DNA of 64,000 nt, taken from contig MU832084.1 in NCBI GenBank assembly GCA_029204225.1, positions 24,174-88,173 of the forward strand, read 5' to 3'. Below, in pieces: positions 1 through 9,839 of the stretch. Positions within the stretch are counted from its first letter, which is position 1; each line of letters begins with the position of its first letter. Made by a program: the position numbers and the translations under genes. The notes beneath the pieces are model-generated. The model made no database searches. It had not been told where the DNA came from and worked only from the letters and a program-made list of their open reading frames with translations. This DNA comes from Diphasiastrum complanatum. Taxonomy: Eukaryota > Streptophyta > Lycopodiopsida > Lycopodiales > Lycopodiaceae.

Positions 1-527
1 TCTGTCATAGCATATCTTCTTTCCAAAAATTTTGTGGTACATTGCAAAAGTTTCCCATACTATCCACGCTGCAATGGCCAGGCAGAATCCACCAATAAAA
101 TCCTATGTGGAATTCTCACCAAAATCGTCGAATCCAGCCGATCTGATTGGGAACTCAAACTCCATGCTGCTCTCTGGGCTTATCGCACCACCCCGAAGCG
201 AGCTACAGGCTTAACCCCTTTCCAGCTCACATATGGCCAAGAAGCCGTTATGCCTGTGGAATTTCATATCCCCTCCCTTCGAGTAGCCTATAACCTTGAG
301 CTTGATACTCCTCAAAATCTAGCAAATAGGTTATTCCATCTTGAGCAAATTTGTGAAACACGAAGGATTAGCATCCACGCTCAACAAGTCCACAAACGAC
401 GACAAAAAGCATGGCATGATCGATCATTGTAGCTTAGAGATTTTCAGATTGGAGATATCCTCGACACTGTGGTCAATGGGAGTCGACTGAGAAAGTACAA
501 CGAACCCTGTTTTTATCTTGATATGTA
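1..527 (+). pseudogene. Ty3/gypsy integrase C-terminal half (element 1), truncated by window edge
   Basis: Reading frame 1 is open from base 1 to the stop at 430-432 and matches the end of a Ty3/gypsy integrase. It has a PYYPRCNGQAES motif around the catalytic Glu, then LWAYRTTPKRATGLTPFQL and YGQEAVMPVE, then a KRRQKAWHD stretch. After the TAG the same frame continues with a RDFQIGDIL-like motif typical of the integrase C-terminal region, so the stop is an internal nonsense change. No chromodomain is seen. The style of the WAYRTT and YGQEAVMPVE blocks suggests a non-chromovirus (Tat-like) gypsy lineage; that placement is inference. Upstream pol lies outside the window. Confidence 0.85.
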
Positions 528-1187
528 TTAGTTGTTTTCTTTCCTACTGTTTTTCTTCCTTTTTATTGTCTGCATGCCATTTCGACAACATTTTTGCTGT
601 GCTTTTTTGTTTTAGCCATCAAGACACTATCAGATCAGATATACCAATAGTCTTCTCTGAGAAAACCACAAAAGTCATTAGTTTCAGAAGAAATATTTTT
701 CACAACATCTCATTTTGTATTCGCCTGACCTCTTTTTCATAGAGCACGATTTATTTTTGGCCTTCACGAATTTTGTCTCAAATAAAAAATTTCTAAAATT
801 AGAAAAATGTAGTTTTACTCATCAAATATCCATCATCAAAATTCGCAGACAATTCGTTGGAGCTCAAATTGATCCTCAAGATTTCTCTGCTATCTCTGCA
901 AATTCTGATCAGACACATTTTTGCACTGTCAGACGTTTGCATAGAAAAATCACTTACAAAAATTCGCGGACCCTCTGAATGTTGCCTTGAAATTCGTGAC
1001 CATCATTACCAAATCGTGGACACTGAGGACGATTTCTAGGTGAAGTTGCGAATTCCTACCAAAAAAGTCTATATATAGTCCTCCACCTTCTCTCCACGAG
1101 TTCATTTTAGATTGCTGCTCTCGAGTTCGTGCCAAATTTTTTTCAAAATTTTCAAAATTCTCAGAGCAATCTAAAATCACTACTATC
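528..1187 (+). promoter_or_regulatory. Spacer between pol and additional ORF, with TATA-like sequence
   Basis: This AT-rich stretch has no convincing ORF. It separates the integrase end from the additional reading frame at 1188. A CTATATATAG sequence at 1069-1078 is followed by a pyrimidine-rich segment (TCCTCCACCTTCTCTCC) and then the ATG about 110 bases downstream. That arrangement looks like a plant RNA polymerase II core promoter with a short leader. The promoter role is inferred from spacing only. Confidence 0.4.
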
Positions 1188-1913
1188 ATGGCTTCCTGCA
1201 ATTCCTCGCTTAGCTTGCATCGACGTAAACCCCCTCATCCTTATTCAAGGGATATCGTCATGATCTATCTTAAGGATTACGCCGAGCAGTTCACCCTGGC
1301 CAAGGATATTATCACCAACCTTGGCTTTGATCTGACACTTTTCCAAGACCAGCATTGCGAGAGCCTCATCCGAACAGCCTACTACACCTATTCGGAAGAG
1401 TTCCAAACTTTCTGGATTACATCCAAGAGTGGCAGCTATTCTATTATCAACGTCTCTCCTGGGGATCTCCAGAGCATCGGCTTTCCTAATCTTGGAGAGA
1501 CAATCCATGGAAAGGGCACCAGCTATGATGCCAAGTACTTCACAAAATTTTTGACAGACGATGGCAAAACCATTGCCCAAACCAACGACGGGATCGCTAT
1601 TCGTCTCATCATGGATCCCCATCTACGGGTTGGCTCAGAGATCCTCATTACCATGGTCGCAGTGCATACCACCAAGATGGATCGCATACCACCGAGCGAC
1701 CTCTTTTCTCTGACTCTCACCATGGACGATTTCACTCAAAATTACAAGTGGGCTGAGAAGGTAGCAGAGAAGCCATGCGGAGCTCTGAAAGCCTGCAAAC
1801 CAACTACCAAATGTGGGTATCTCCTCCACATGTTGGTCACCAAACAATTGGGGTCTAGGGAGGCTGCTGCCATCAAGGAGATAGATGATGTTTATCCAAG
1901 CACAAAAAAGTGA
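1188..1913 (+). CDS. Additional ORF of gypsy element 1, N-terminal part, unknown function
   Basis: An intact 241-codon frame begins with ATG at 1188. The protein starts with a short basic, Ser-rich tail (MASCNSSLSLHRRK) followed by a mixed alpha/beta-looking region without a signal peptide or membrane span. I do not recognise a domain. It lies between the integrase and the 3' LTR of the same element and in the same orientation, the position of env-like or other additional ORFs in some plant gypsy lineages. After the TGA the same frame continues into a Pro/Thr-rich linker (PTAEPVSPAPP) before further stops. It was therefore probably once longer and joined to the coding region beginning near 2205. 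Confidence 0.6.
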   Translation: MASCNSSLSLHRRKPPHPYSRDIVMIYLKDYAEQFTLAKDIITNLGFDLTLFQDQHCESLIRTAYYTYSEEFQTFWITSKSGSYSIINVSPGDLQSIGFPNLGETIHGKGTSYDAKYFTKFLTDDGKTIAQTNDGIAIRLIMDPHLRVGSEILITMVAVHTTKMDRIPPSDLFSLTLTMDDFTQNYKWAEKVAEKPCGALKACKPTTKCGYLLHMLVTKQLGSREAAAIKEIDDVYPSTKK

Positions 1914-2204
1914 GCCACCCCTCAACCGACAGCAGAACCGGTCTCACCAGCCCCACCTACTAAAAAGTAGAAAGGGAAGGCGATCAGCACAGAAGCCGAT
2001 GTCCCACATGACATTCTATCCAATGACATGGGGGTGGAATATGCTGAATCCGGAAGGGAGTCTTAAACCATCTCAGGTCCCAAAGGAGGTCCTAGAGCAG
2101 CAGGCGGCCTTACTTCACCAGGCCTAGCAATGTCGACAAGCAGTAGCAGCAGCAGCAGGCAGCTCCAGAATGGCAAGCACTTCCGGCTCTGATCCTATGG
2201 ACGT

Positions 2205-4329
2205 GATTCCGTCCACATAGGCAATCTCCTCTCTATCACTTGCTCTCACACTCCCACCACCACCTCCACACCCTCACTAACTCTCAACACGGGCTTCACT
2301 TCCACACTTCCACAAAAGCCCTCACCTGTACAAATCTCCACCCTGCTTGACTCCACAGTCAACGTAGATGATTTTGCATTACAATTACTAACTGCACTTC
2401 TATCAACCACTGTCTCCACTAACCCAATCCAACAATCTCCGCCACACAGTATCTCCTCACCTCTTGTACCCCTCAATCCACAATCACCCCCAGCTGCCTT
2501 TCTTACACCTCCGTCTAGCCCTGCTCCTAATTTTCTGCCATTCAACCCAATGTCGTATCCTAACTACACACGCACCCTCCCTGACATTGGTCCTTGGGAG
2601 CAGTTACCCCTTGTAGCCCAAAAAGTGGTATGGTTGGTGAATGAGCTCCAATACAATCTATTTGGCACCCTAGGGGGACAGTATACTATGCGACAATTCG
2701 ACGATGGTGCTATGACAGGCCTTCAAAAAAAAAATCAAGGCTGGAGGAGAAAAACAAACAACAACAGCTACAGATCCAAAACCTCACGAATTATAATCAA
2801 CAACAGCAGCAGATGCTACTCCATCTCCAGAACCAGCTCCAATTGAAGGTATCCAACATGCAGCAAACCATCGATATCCTCAAAGTCGAAAAGGATGAGG
2901 CTATAGCAGATTCACAAGCAGCACGTTCCGCTATGAAGAAACAGTTGGAAATGGTGGACTTTAACGACTTCGCACCACCAGCTATTCTTGAGGGAACTGC
3001 CATGTCAATGGTGGCCTATCAAACGCTGGCCCAAAAGCTGAAAGCCACGACGGATCAAAACTCAAAATTACAACAATCATACATTGCTTCCGTCAAGGCC
3101 CTAAACCAGCACATAGCCACCCTGGAAGAACGCTTAAAGGCTACTGCCTAGTCGACACCGTCGGTTCATGTAGAGCACGCCCAATTCCATGATTCGGGGC
3201 ACCACTTTGATGGACCAGATGGTGGAGATGGAGCAGGATTCCAACAGCCTCCTCTTGCAACTCAAGACTCCGCATTTCAAGGCCAACCCCTAGGTCAAGG
3301 AGCTCAAATACCAACCAATCCGTCAGGCTCTGGGGGTACCAGCTCCCAACATTATCTTTTTCCTTCCACCACTTCTAACCCTCTCGACACCACTAATCCC
3401 ACCTTCATTCCACGACAATTTTCTCCTGAGTCACAAAGAATTGCAGAAGCTAACCCCTCGCCTCCTCTCTCTCCTGAACCCGATCCACAAACTCAACATG
3501 AGATTGTCACTAAAGCACCAACCATCCGGCACAGAATCATGCCCATAGAACCAAGCAAGGAGTTTTGCGTCTCTCAAGAGTTTGCAAAGAAATATCCAAC
3601 AACAAAAGAGCAAGGTGGCTACATACTACCAGATTTGGACCAGTGTCAGACACATAAAGCAGCAGTCAAACTCCTGGATCCACAACCTCTCTGGCATCAT
3701 CAGCTCTTCCTGCAAAGTAAGACCTCAATGGCACGGTATCTCGAAGCTCCCTCCTATATGCGCACCAATCCTTATTACTATCTAGTTGCGAGGCGAGAAC
3801 CGTTTCCTACCACCAAGGTCAAGAACAGAATATTTTGGCCTAAGCTCACAGACGTGGATACCGGCAACTTAGCCGAAGACATGGTCACCAACTACCAAGT
3901 ATTCTACCAGAAGCACCATGGCAATCCTAATCATGATGTCGATATTTGGCGGATAATTGTGGCCTGGTGGCATTTCTGGCAGAACTCAGAGGTTTTTGGG
4001 ATCGAGGGCTACCCCCAATCGCCCTTGATATCAATAAACCCTTGCGAATGCAAGACGACCATAACAACATAGAAAGGCTCTATTATTGTGCTGCACTCAC
4101 TTCCGCCCGGCACGTTGATATGGTGGAGCTATGGAAAACCCATAACTTTCTCCAGGGTATGTTCCATTATTACAAACTCATGCCCTTCCTGAACAAATTA
4201 CGGTGGCAAATGATGGAGGGCATCAGCATGACAATCTACCACTCCCGACAACAACAGTCTCGCCTCCAAGAAGCACAAAAGATCCAAGACAAAAAGGCAT
4301 CGATTGGTGTGGGACCACCAATCCAATAA
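2205..4329 (+). pseudogene. Additional ORF of gypsy element 1, linker, coiled-coil and C-terminal part, broken
   Basis: Three frames join into one decayed protein. Frame 3 is open from about 2205 to about 2735. It gives a Pro/Ser/Thr-rich linker and a short globular piece (GPWEQLPLVAQKVVWLVNEL). A run of ten A at 2725-2734 marks a shift to frame 2. That frame gives a Gln-rich coiled coil (NLTNYNQQQQQMLLHLQNQL onward, 2780-3148), a stop at 3149-3151, then a disordered Gln/Pro stretch and a C-terminal region with IIVAWWHFWQNSEVFG. Another shift near 4010 moves to frame 1 (RLYYCAALTSARHVDMVELW), ending at the TAA at 4327-4329, just before the polypurine tract. No known domain is recognised. It has no membrane span, so an envelope role is not supported. 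Confidence 0.55.
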
Positions 4330-4341
4330 GGAAGGGGGTAA
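4328..4341 (+). other. Polypurine tract of gypsy element 1
   Basis: The purine-rich AAGGAAGGGGGTAA immediately precedes TGTTAG, the start of the LTR. This is the expected site for plus-strand priming. It directly follows the end of the additional ORF, which ties that ORF to the element. Confidence 0.65.
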
Positions 4342-5113
4342 TGTTAGCAACTGTGCTAACACAGAGAAAATTAAAAAAAAAGAAATAAAACTCCGTGGCA
4401 TGTGTTTTGTAAAACCACGTATGAGTATCTGTCAATAAATTTCAGCCATGGCATGTGTTTCGTAAGTCCATGAGGAGAGCTTAAATAATAATAAAATAGC
4501 TTAAACTTAGATTTAGAACTTAGACTTAGGAAACTTAAGATTCGAAATATTTTATCTTAAGTTTTCCTAAGTTAAAAAATTTGAAGTTCTAAATCCTAAG
4601 TTGGAAGTTCTAGAAAGGCTAGAAATAGATTAGTCCCGTAAGTTAGTAGACACTTATGGAAGACCTTCCTTGCCATAAAAGGAGAGGTATTTGCAATGTA
4701 AACAACACTTTTGAGATTAAGCTATCTTGCTCTCTATTTTGGAGAATTATCATTCTATTTCATTTGTGTTCCCCTTGGAAAGGTGCATAGCTTGAGGGAA
4801 GGTGCTTGGGCCTCCTCTTTTCTCCTTTTCATCAATTTTATTGTGGCATGTTCATTACTGCTTATTTGCTTAGTATTAGCCGTAATCTCATTTTATTACC
4901 CTTTGGGTGTTAATCTAGGATTTAGTTTAATCACCTTGCTAGTTGGGTAAGCCTTAGTAAGGTTTTGTATTTTGTCATCTTAGTTAATTTCATTTCTATT
5001 TCGAGCACTAGTTAAGTAAGCCTTAGTGCTTCATTATTGTTTTATTTTCGCACTCCGTCTAAAGCTTGGTAAAAAACTTAGAAAGCGGACGATCCTCTTT
5101 ATACTACACCACA
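4342..5113 (+). repeat. 3' LTR of gypsy element 1
   Basis: It begins TGTTAGCAACTG right after the polypurine tract. The first 20 bases are a perfect hairpin (TGTTAGCA / TGCTAACA, 4-nt loop). A second hairpin has arms at 4524-4541 and 4554-4572 (18 of 19 positions pair). A TATA-like CCATAAAAGG lies near 4674. The right end is set at ...ACACCACA because copia family A sequence begins there, but no partner LTR is in the window, so this end is approximate. Confidence 0.6.
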
Positions 5114-6430
5114 TCGTGAGTAGATCTAGCCAAACATTGACAAACCAGATTTACTTCCAGCATCTTGATCCATGTGCAAGGATCTCATCATTTCTCTTGA
5201 TAATACAAGTATCAATATTGAATTCACATCAAGGCCTCCATCAATAAGTTGGCCAACACTTATGAGGTTCTTTGTAAGATTAGGCACAAAAAGAACCTTA
5301 TTGAGAGAAAGAATCTTTGAAGATGAAGTCTTCAAGGGAATACTCCCTATGCCTTCAATATTACATTCTTGGTCATTTGCTATATAGATCTTCTTAGCTC
5401 CTCTATAAGGCATAATAGATGTGAAGGACTCCTTGGAGCTACACATATGTGAAGATGCTCCACTATCAATATACCAAGATCCATCCTTCATGAAAGGTGT
5501 AGATGAAAAACTAGAGACCATAAGAGATCCCTCTCCATCACTTGCAATAGAATCTTCTTTCTCATTCGAAAGGTTGGCTTGCTTAAATTGATTCTTCTTC
5601 TTGAAGCAATTTGTTGCATAGTGCCCCATCTTGCCAGAAAAGAAGCATTTGATATTCTTCTTCTTCTTCTTTGAGGTAGAAGCATGAGAGGAATCATCCT
5701 CCTCTCCATCTTGGTCTTTGTCCTTGGAGATGTGTTGGTGTTGCTTTTTGCTCCTCCCTTTATGCTTGGCAAAAAGAGCTTTGCCTTCACCATTATGATT
5801 GATTGATAACTTCTCCATCCTTAATAGCTTGTTCTCTTGCCTTGATTCTTCAGCCATAAGAACACTTTGCAATGCCTCCAAGCTTGGTAGCTCTTCCTTG
5901 ATAGCATAGGATTAGACAAGATTGTCATAATCATCCTTCAAGCCATTGAGTATGACTTGAACTAGCTCTCTTTGATTGATAGGATCTCCAATACAAGCAA
6001 GCTCCCTTTGGATGTCTTTGACTCTCAATACATAATCGGTTGCACTTTCACACCCCTTTGATAGCTTTGGACGTTAGAATGAGAAGTCTTGAGGTACTCT
6101 TGGCTTCATAGATTGCTTTGAGAGTGTCCCAAGCATCCTTGGCCGATGTGCAAGCACCAATCTCCCTCAAAATCTCATTGGAGACATTCATTTTGATATA
6201 CTGGAGAGCCATCCTAGCTCTCTTCTTGTACTTTTGTGCTTCTTGAAGAATTTGAGGCTCCTCCTCAATCCCAAGCACAATATCCATCACATCTTGGAGT
6301 GTTAGAATAGACTCCATCTTCAACTTCCAAATAGAATAATTGGAAGTGGATAGCCTTTCACTAGCTCCAATAGATAGGAACCCATTAATGCCATGAATTG
6401 TGAAGGCTCCTTGTGAATTAGACAAAAAAG
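5114..6430 (-). pseudogene. Ty1/copia family A copy 1, gag and protease remnant
   Basis: Read on the minus strand, a copia gag domain of the UBN2 type (about 6425-5900; STSNYSIWKLKMES, AKDAWDTLKAIYEAK) is followed by a lysine-rich linker. Next comes a zinc knuckle in which the second Cys is Ser (CFFSGKMGHYATNC), then a retropepsin with WYIDSGASSHM. Frame changes near 6050, a stop near 5910 and a one-base deletion near the gag start break it. It is cut off shortly after the protease, at the LTR of gypsy element 1. The same family recurs at 23.5-25.9 kb on the plus strand, which gives a direct comparison. Confidence 0.85.
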
Positions 6431-7137
6431 TGTTGCTCTCCTTCTTACTATATGACTCAAGGAGAGTGTGCTATCAATTCCTATGCAAGATCTTACGACA
6501 AGGTGAGATATGCACCTTACTAACTTTTTCAATCTCTCTTGATCTAGATCACTCTCACTTTAATTGATGAAAAATGGACAAAGATTGAGTCAAGCAAACT
6601 TTGGCACGTGTGAAACACTCCAAAAGACCACAAATCACTCAAATGCAAGAAAGTTGTATGAAAGATTGTGGTATGACCTTGATTTGATAACTAGATTTCA
6701 AAAAAGTGTGATTGGCAAGCCTAGAAGTGAGATTTGTGATCAAACAAGCATAAGACAATCATAAATAAAAGTATCCAACCAGGTTGGGTGCCCTACCCAC
6801 CTTGATTCAATTGACTATAACTTTTGATTGGGAGATCCAATCACTATGAAGTCAATTGCTACACAAACTAGCTCAAATAGCTTTCAAACTAGCTATCAAG
6901 CATCAAATTTGGATCACATATGGAAGAGAACCACCAAAGTGAATTGGGCTGTCCTTCACACATATCTGAGCAGAAAAATCCATACAATATTAGAAATGAT
7001 TCAATCCAAATGATTATGAACCCTTATGATCCAATTTTGCTTGAGATAGCATGGGAGATGCAAACTAGTCTCTCTAGATCTAGATTTTCAAAAAAAAATT
7101 GGAACTTTGGTTGAAACAAGCATCAAAGGCTTAGGTA
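6431..7137 (-). other. Untranslated leader of copia family A copy 1
   Basis: This stretch lies between primer binding site and gag and aligns over most of its length with 24228-25046 of the plus-strand copy. Shared blocks include the GGTTGGGTGCCCTACCCACC region (reverse complement near 24560). It codes for nothing recognisable. Unlike the other copy it has no (GA)n run before gag. Confidence 0.65.
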
Positions 7138-7150
7138 GGCTCTGATAACA
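7138..7150 (-). other. Primer binding site, copia family A copy 1
   Basis: The minus strand reads TGTTATCAGAGCC, one mismatch from the initiator-methionine tRNA complement TGGTATCAGAGCC common in plant copia elements. It lies directly inside the LTR edge, which reads ...GTGAAATTTCAC. Confidence 0.75.
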
Positions 7151-7376
7151 AGTGAAATTTCACATGTGTGGGAATGCCCTACTTTGTGTGATTGATCTCC
7201 TAAGCAAGCTTGTGCACTTGCTGATGGATTCTAGATTGATTTCCAAGATCTAGGTCAAAAAACCAAGGCATGGAGGCAAAGATGGAGGCATTTTTTGATG
7301 ACCAAAGTACATACACATGAGAGGAAGTGCTTCTCAAAAAAACAAAGTAAAATTAAGCTCCTCTCCTCGGGTAGAT
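7151..7376 (-). repeat. Copia family A copy 1, 3' part of the 5' LTR
   Basis: About 225 bp match the reverse complement of the LTR end at about 24000-24214, including the CTCCTCTCCTCGGGTAGA block. The match stops abruptly at 7376, where the TGTTGGGAGAGAG start of a family C LTR takes over. Family C therefore probably inserted into this LTR. Confidence 0.7.
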
Positions 7377-8035
7377 GTTGGGAGAGAGGGGGAGAATAAA
7401 TGACGAACACGAACGAGAAATGAACTCGAACAAAAAATGTTCGTGCGCAGCGGAATAAGTTATATGACTCTCTCCGGAAGCATGACTACGCCTATCAGAA
7501 TGACAGAACTTTAGTGATAGAAATTACGGTCATTCTAGATTACGTAGCCAAACATTAATAGATGAAGCGTCAAAAGAATAATTTGTCATGAATAGCAAGA
7601 CAAATTATATGTCGCGAATGCTTCACGAAAGAGCTATATTGTGCTCGACTGATAATTAGTCACGAATGATTTGCAAAAGATAAGACTACAAGTTAGTTGT
7701 CTATTACTAGAAAGAACAGCTAGAAAGATCAGATAGAATGAAGAATAAGCATAGCAATATTAACACAAATCTGAATGTAGAACAAAGAGCTATATCAAAT
7801 TAAGTATATCATGTATGCATGTCAATAATGCGGTAGAAGCACAATACAGTAGCAGACAAAACCGAGTGCCCTACAAAGCTTATTTCAAAAACTGTAAAAA
7901 GGAATTTAAATCTTAATTCTAACAAAAAATAAAGAATCAATGCTCAGGGCATCTACTTCGTTTATGTCGTCTTCTTCAACTCTCTTGATCATCTGATCAT
8001 CATCATATTATGAATGGTGTCCAGAATATGTATAC
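7377..8035 (-). repeat. Copia family C copy 1, partial 3' LTR
   Basis: It starts TGTTGGGAGAGAGGGGGAG and aligns with the LTR at 30436-31190. Shared blocks include TGCGCAGCGGAA (7445-7456) and CATGACTACGCC (7482-7493). Near 8035 the match jumps from LTR to the RNase H/RT junction seen in copy 2 near 32108. The rest of the LTR, the polypurine tract and RNase H, together about 920 bp in copy 2, are deleted. Confidence 0.75.
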
Positions 8036-9330
8036 AGCTTGCATCAAAATAATCACTGAGCTGATGAAGATTGTCATTTCTGACATCTCCATAGCGGATG
8101 CACTGGATCATGACAGCCTGAATATATCTCATGACTCGAATAAGAGCCTTCCAATGGGTAATGCCAGGATTAGCCATATATTGGCTAAGTGAGCTTACAA
8201 CAAAAGAAATATCTGGTCTTGTACAGACCATTGCGTACATGAGAGATCCAAGTATCGATCAATATGAATATTCTCTCATCTGCTCCTCTTCCTGCTTGGT
8301 CTGGGGACATTGGTCCTTCGACAAATGCAGGCCTGGATTCATTGGTGAGTGAGCTAGATTACAATTCATCAAATTGCATTTGTTAAGAAAATTGTGAAGA
8401 TACCTTTGTGGATTGATGTAAATCGGTCGATTTGCTTTGTCTCTGTGGATTTGAATTCCAAGACAGAAGTGAGCTTTGCCCAGATCAGTCATGTCGAATT
8501 CTGAAGACAACATCTATTTTGCATCCTTGACCATTTTGGTATTATTGTTGAAGAGCAATGTATCATCAACATACAAGGTGATGATAATGAAGGATTGCTG
8601 CACTGACCTTGAATAAACATTGCAATCAACAGTGCTTGGTTTGAATCCTTGTTCAATGAGGAATGTGTTGATCCTCTGAAACCAAACTCTGGCAGACTGT
8701 TTCAAGCCGTATAGTGCTTTGTGGAGTTTACAGACATGATTCTCCATGCCTTCCAAAACATATCCTTTGGGCTGGATCATGTAGATATCTTCTTGTATGA
8801 CTCTGTTTAGATAGGTTGTTTGTACATCAACTTGATGTACTTCGAGGTCGGCAGCTGCAGCATAAGACAAGAGCATTCGGATCAACGAATGTTTGACGAC
8901 TAGACTAAAAGTCTCACTGTAGTCGACATTCGGGATCTGGGTGAATCCTCATGCTACTAGTCTAGCCTTCCTTCGATCAATTGCTCCATTGGCATTATAT
9001 TTGATCTTAAAGATCCATTTGCAATCAATAATATTGCAGCCAATAGGAGCTTCGACTAATGACCATGTCTGATTCTTGATCAGAGAGGAATACTCTCTGT
9101 CCATGGCTTATCTCCAGAGATCAGAGTCTGGTTGGCTAAGTGCCTCTTCGACTGTCGTCGGTTCCTACATTAAGAGATAGGCAGACTTAGGAGTATACCT
9201 TGTAGACTGTGTGTGCACTCGGCTTGATCTTTGGGACGATTCAACTGATAAACCGCTTCTGTACAACTTCAATCACTTGAAGGTGAAGTGTTACCTACAC
9301 GTATTAATGGGTCTAGACTGAAGAAATACT
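8036..9330 (-). pseudogene. Copia family C copy 1, reverse transcriptase remnant
   Basis: The minus strand carries most of a copia reverse transcriptase. Going downward in coordinates these are the EEALSQPDSDLW block (about 9160), YSSLIKN and CKWIFKIKYNANG, then VDVQTTYLN (usual AYLNG), then LYGLKQSARVWF, then YVDDTLLF (catalytic YVDD retained, about 8560). These are followed by FDMTDLGKAHFCLGIQI and the CTRPDISFVVSSLSQYM start of the connection region. Several stops and shifts interrupt it, and RNase H is missing. It is closely similar to 32108-33198. Confidence 0.85.
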
Positions 9331-9800
9331 ACCTTTGACCAAAAAAAAATTATTTCATTCTTATTCTTTTTTAGTATTTTTCTGGAATTTATCGCAAATT
9401 TCTTTTTTTATCTTTTCTAATATTTTTTGCGACTTTTTTTTTTTTATCTTTTCTAGAAATTTTCGTAAAATTTTCTACCACCTTCCAAATTTTTCAAAGT
9501 ATTTTCAAAAACTTTTCGAGAACTTTTCGCGACACTCAATTTGTAATCAAAACGTGTTTTAATTTTCATGGTCCGTTTTCGAGAATTTTCTAGAATCTTT
9601 TCTAGCATTTTTCTCCAATTTTTCGAGAAATTTTCTAGCTTTCGTTTGAGAGATTGTTATAATTTTCATTTTTCAAGAATATTTCGAGAAAATTTTCTAG
9701 TATCTTACCAAAATTTTCGAGAAATTTTCGTGAGTTTTTGTATCATTTTCTAGGATCCCACGAGAAGGTTTCGCAAAACTTTCTAGAATCTTTCTAGCGT
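9331..9800. repeat. T-rich tract with nine TTCnnGAA palindromes
   Basis: This low-complexity stretch is built of TTTTC, TCGAGAA and TCTAGAA words with no fixed period. Perfect TTCnnGAA palindromes start at 9451, 9515, 9578, 9588, 9622, 9672, 9683, 9716 and 9781. That palindrome is the core of heat-shock elements. The tract sits just 3' of the minus-strand gypsy integrase at 9840-11376, where element 1 has its TATA-bearing spacer. Open frames across it are compositional artefacts. Confidence 0.6.
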
Positions 9801-9839
9801 CCATTGCTCACTTGCTGCAGTGTGATGTCTGTCATCAGA

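Noticed and set aside
1245..1925. Minus-strand frames over the additional ORF
   Set aside because: Shadow frames of the sense reading; the sense frame is longer and coherent with downstream parts.
2246..2545. 99-codon minus-strand frame
   Set aside because: Antisense of the Pro/Ser/Thr-rich linker; no motif.
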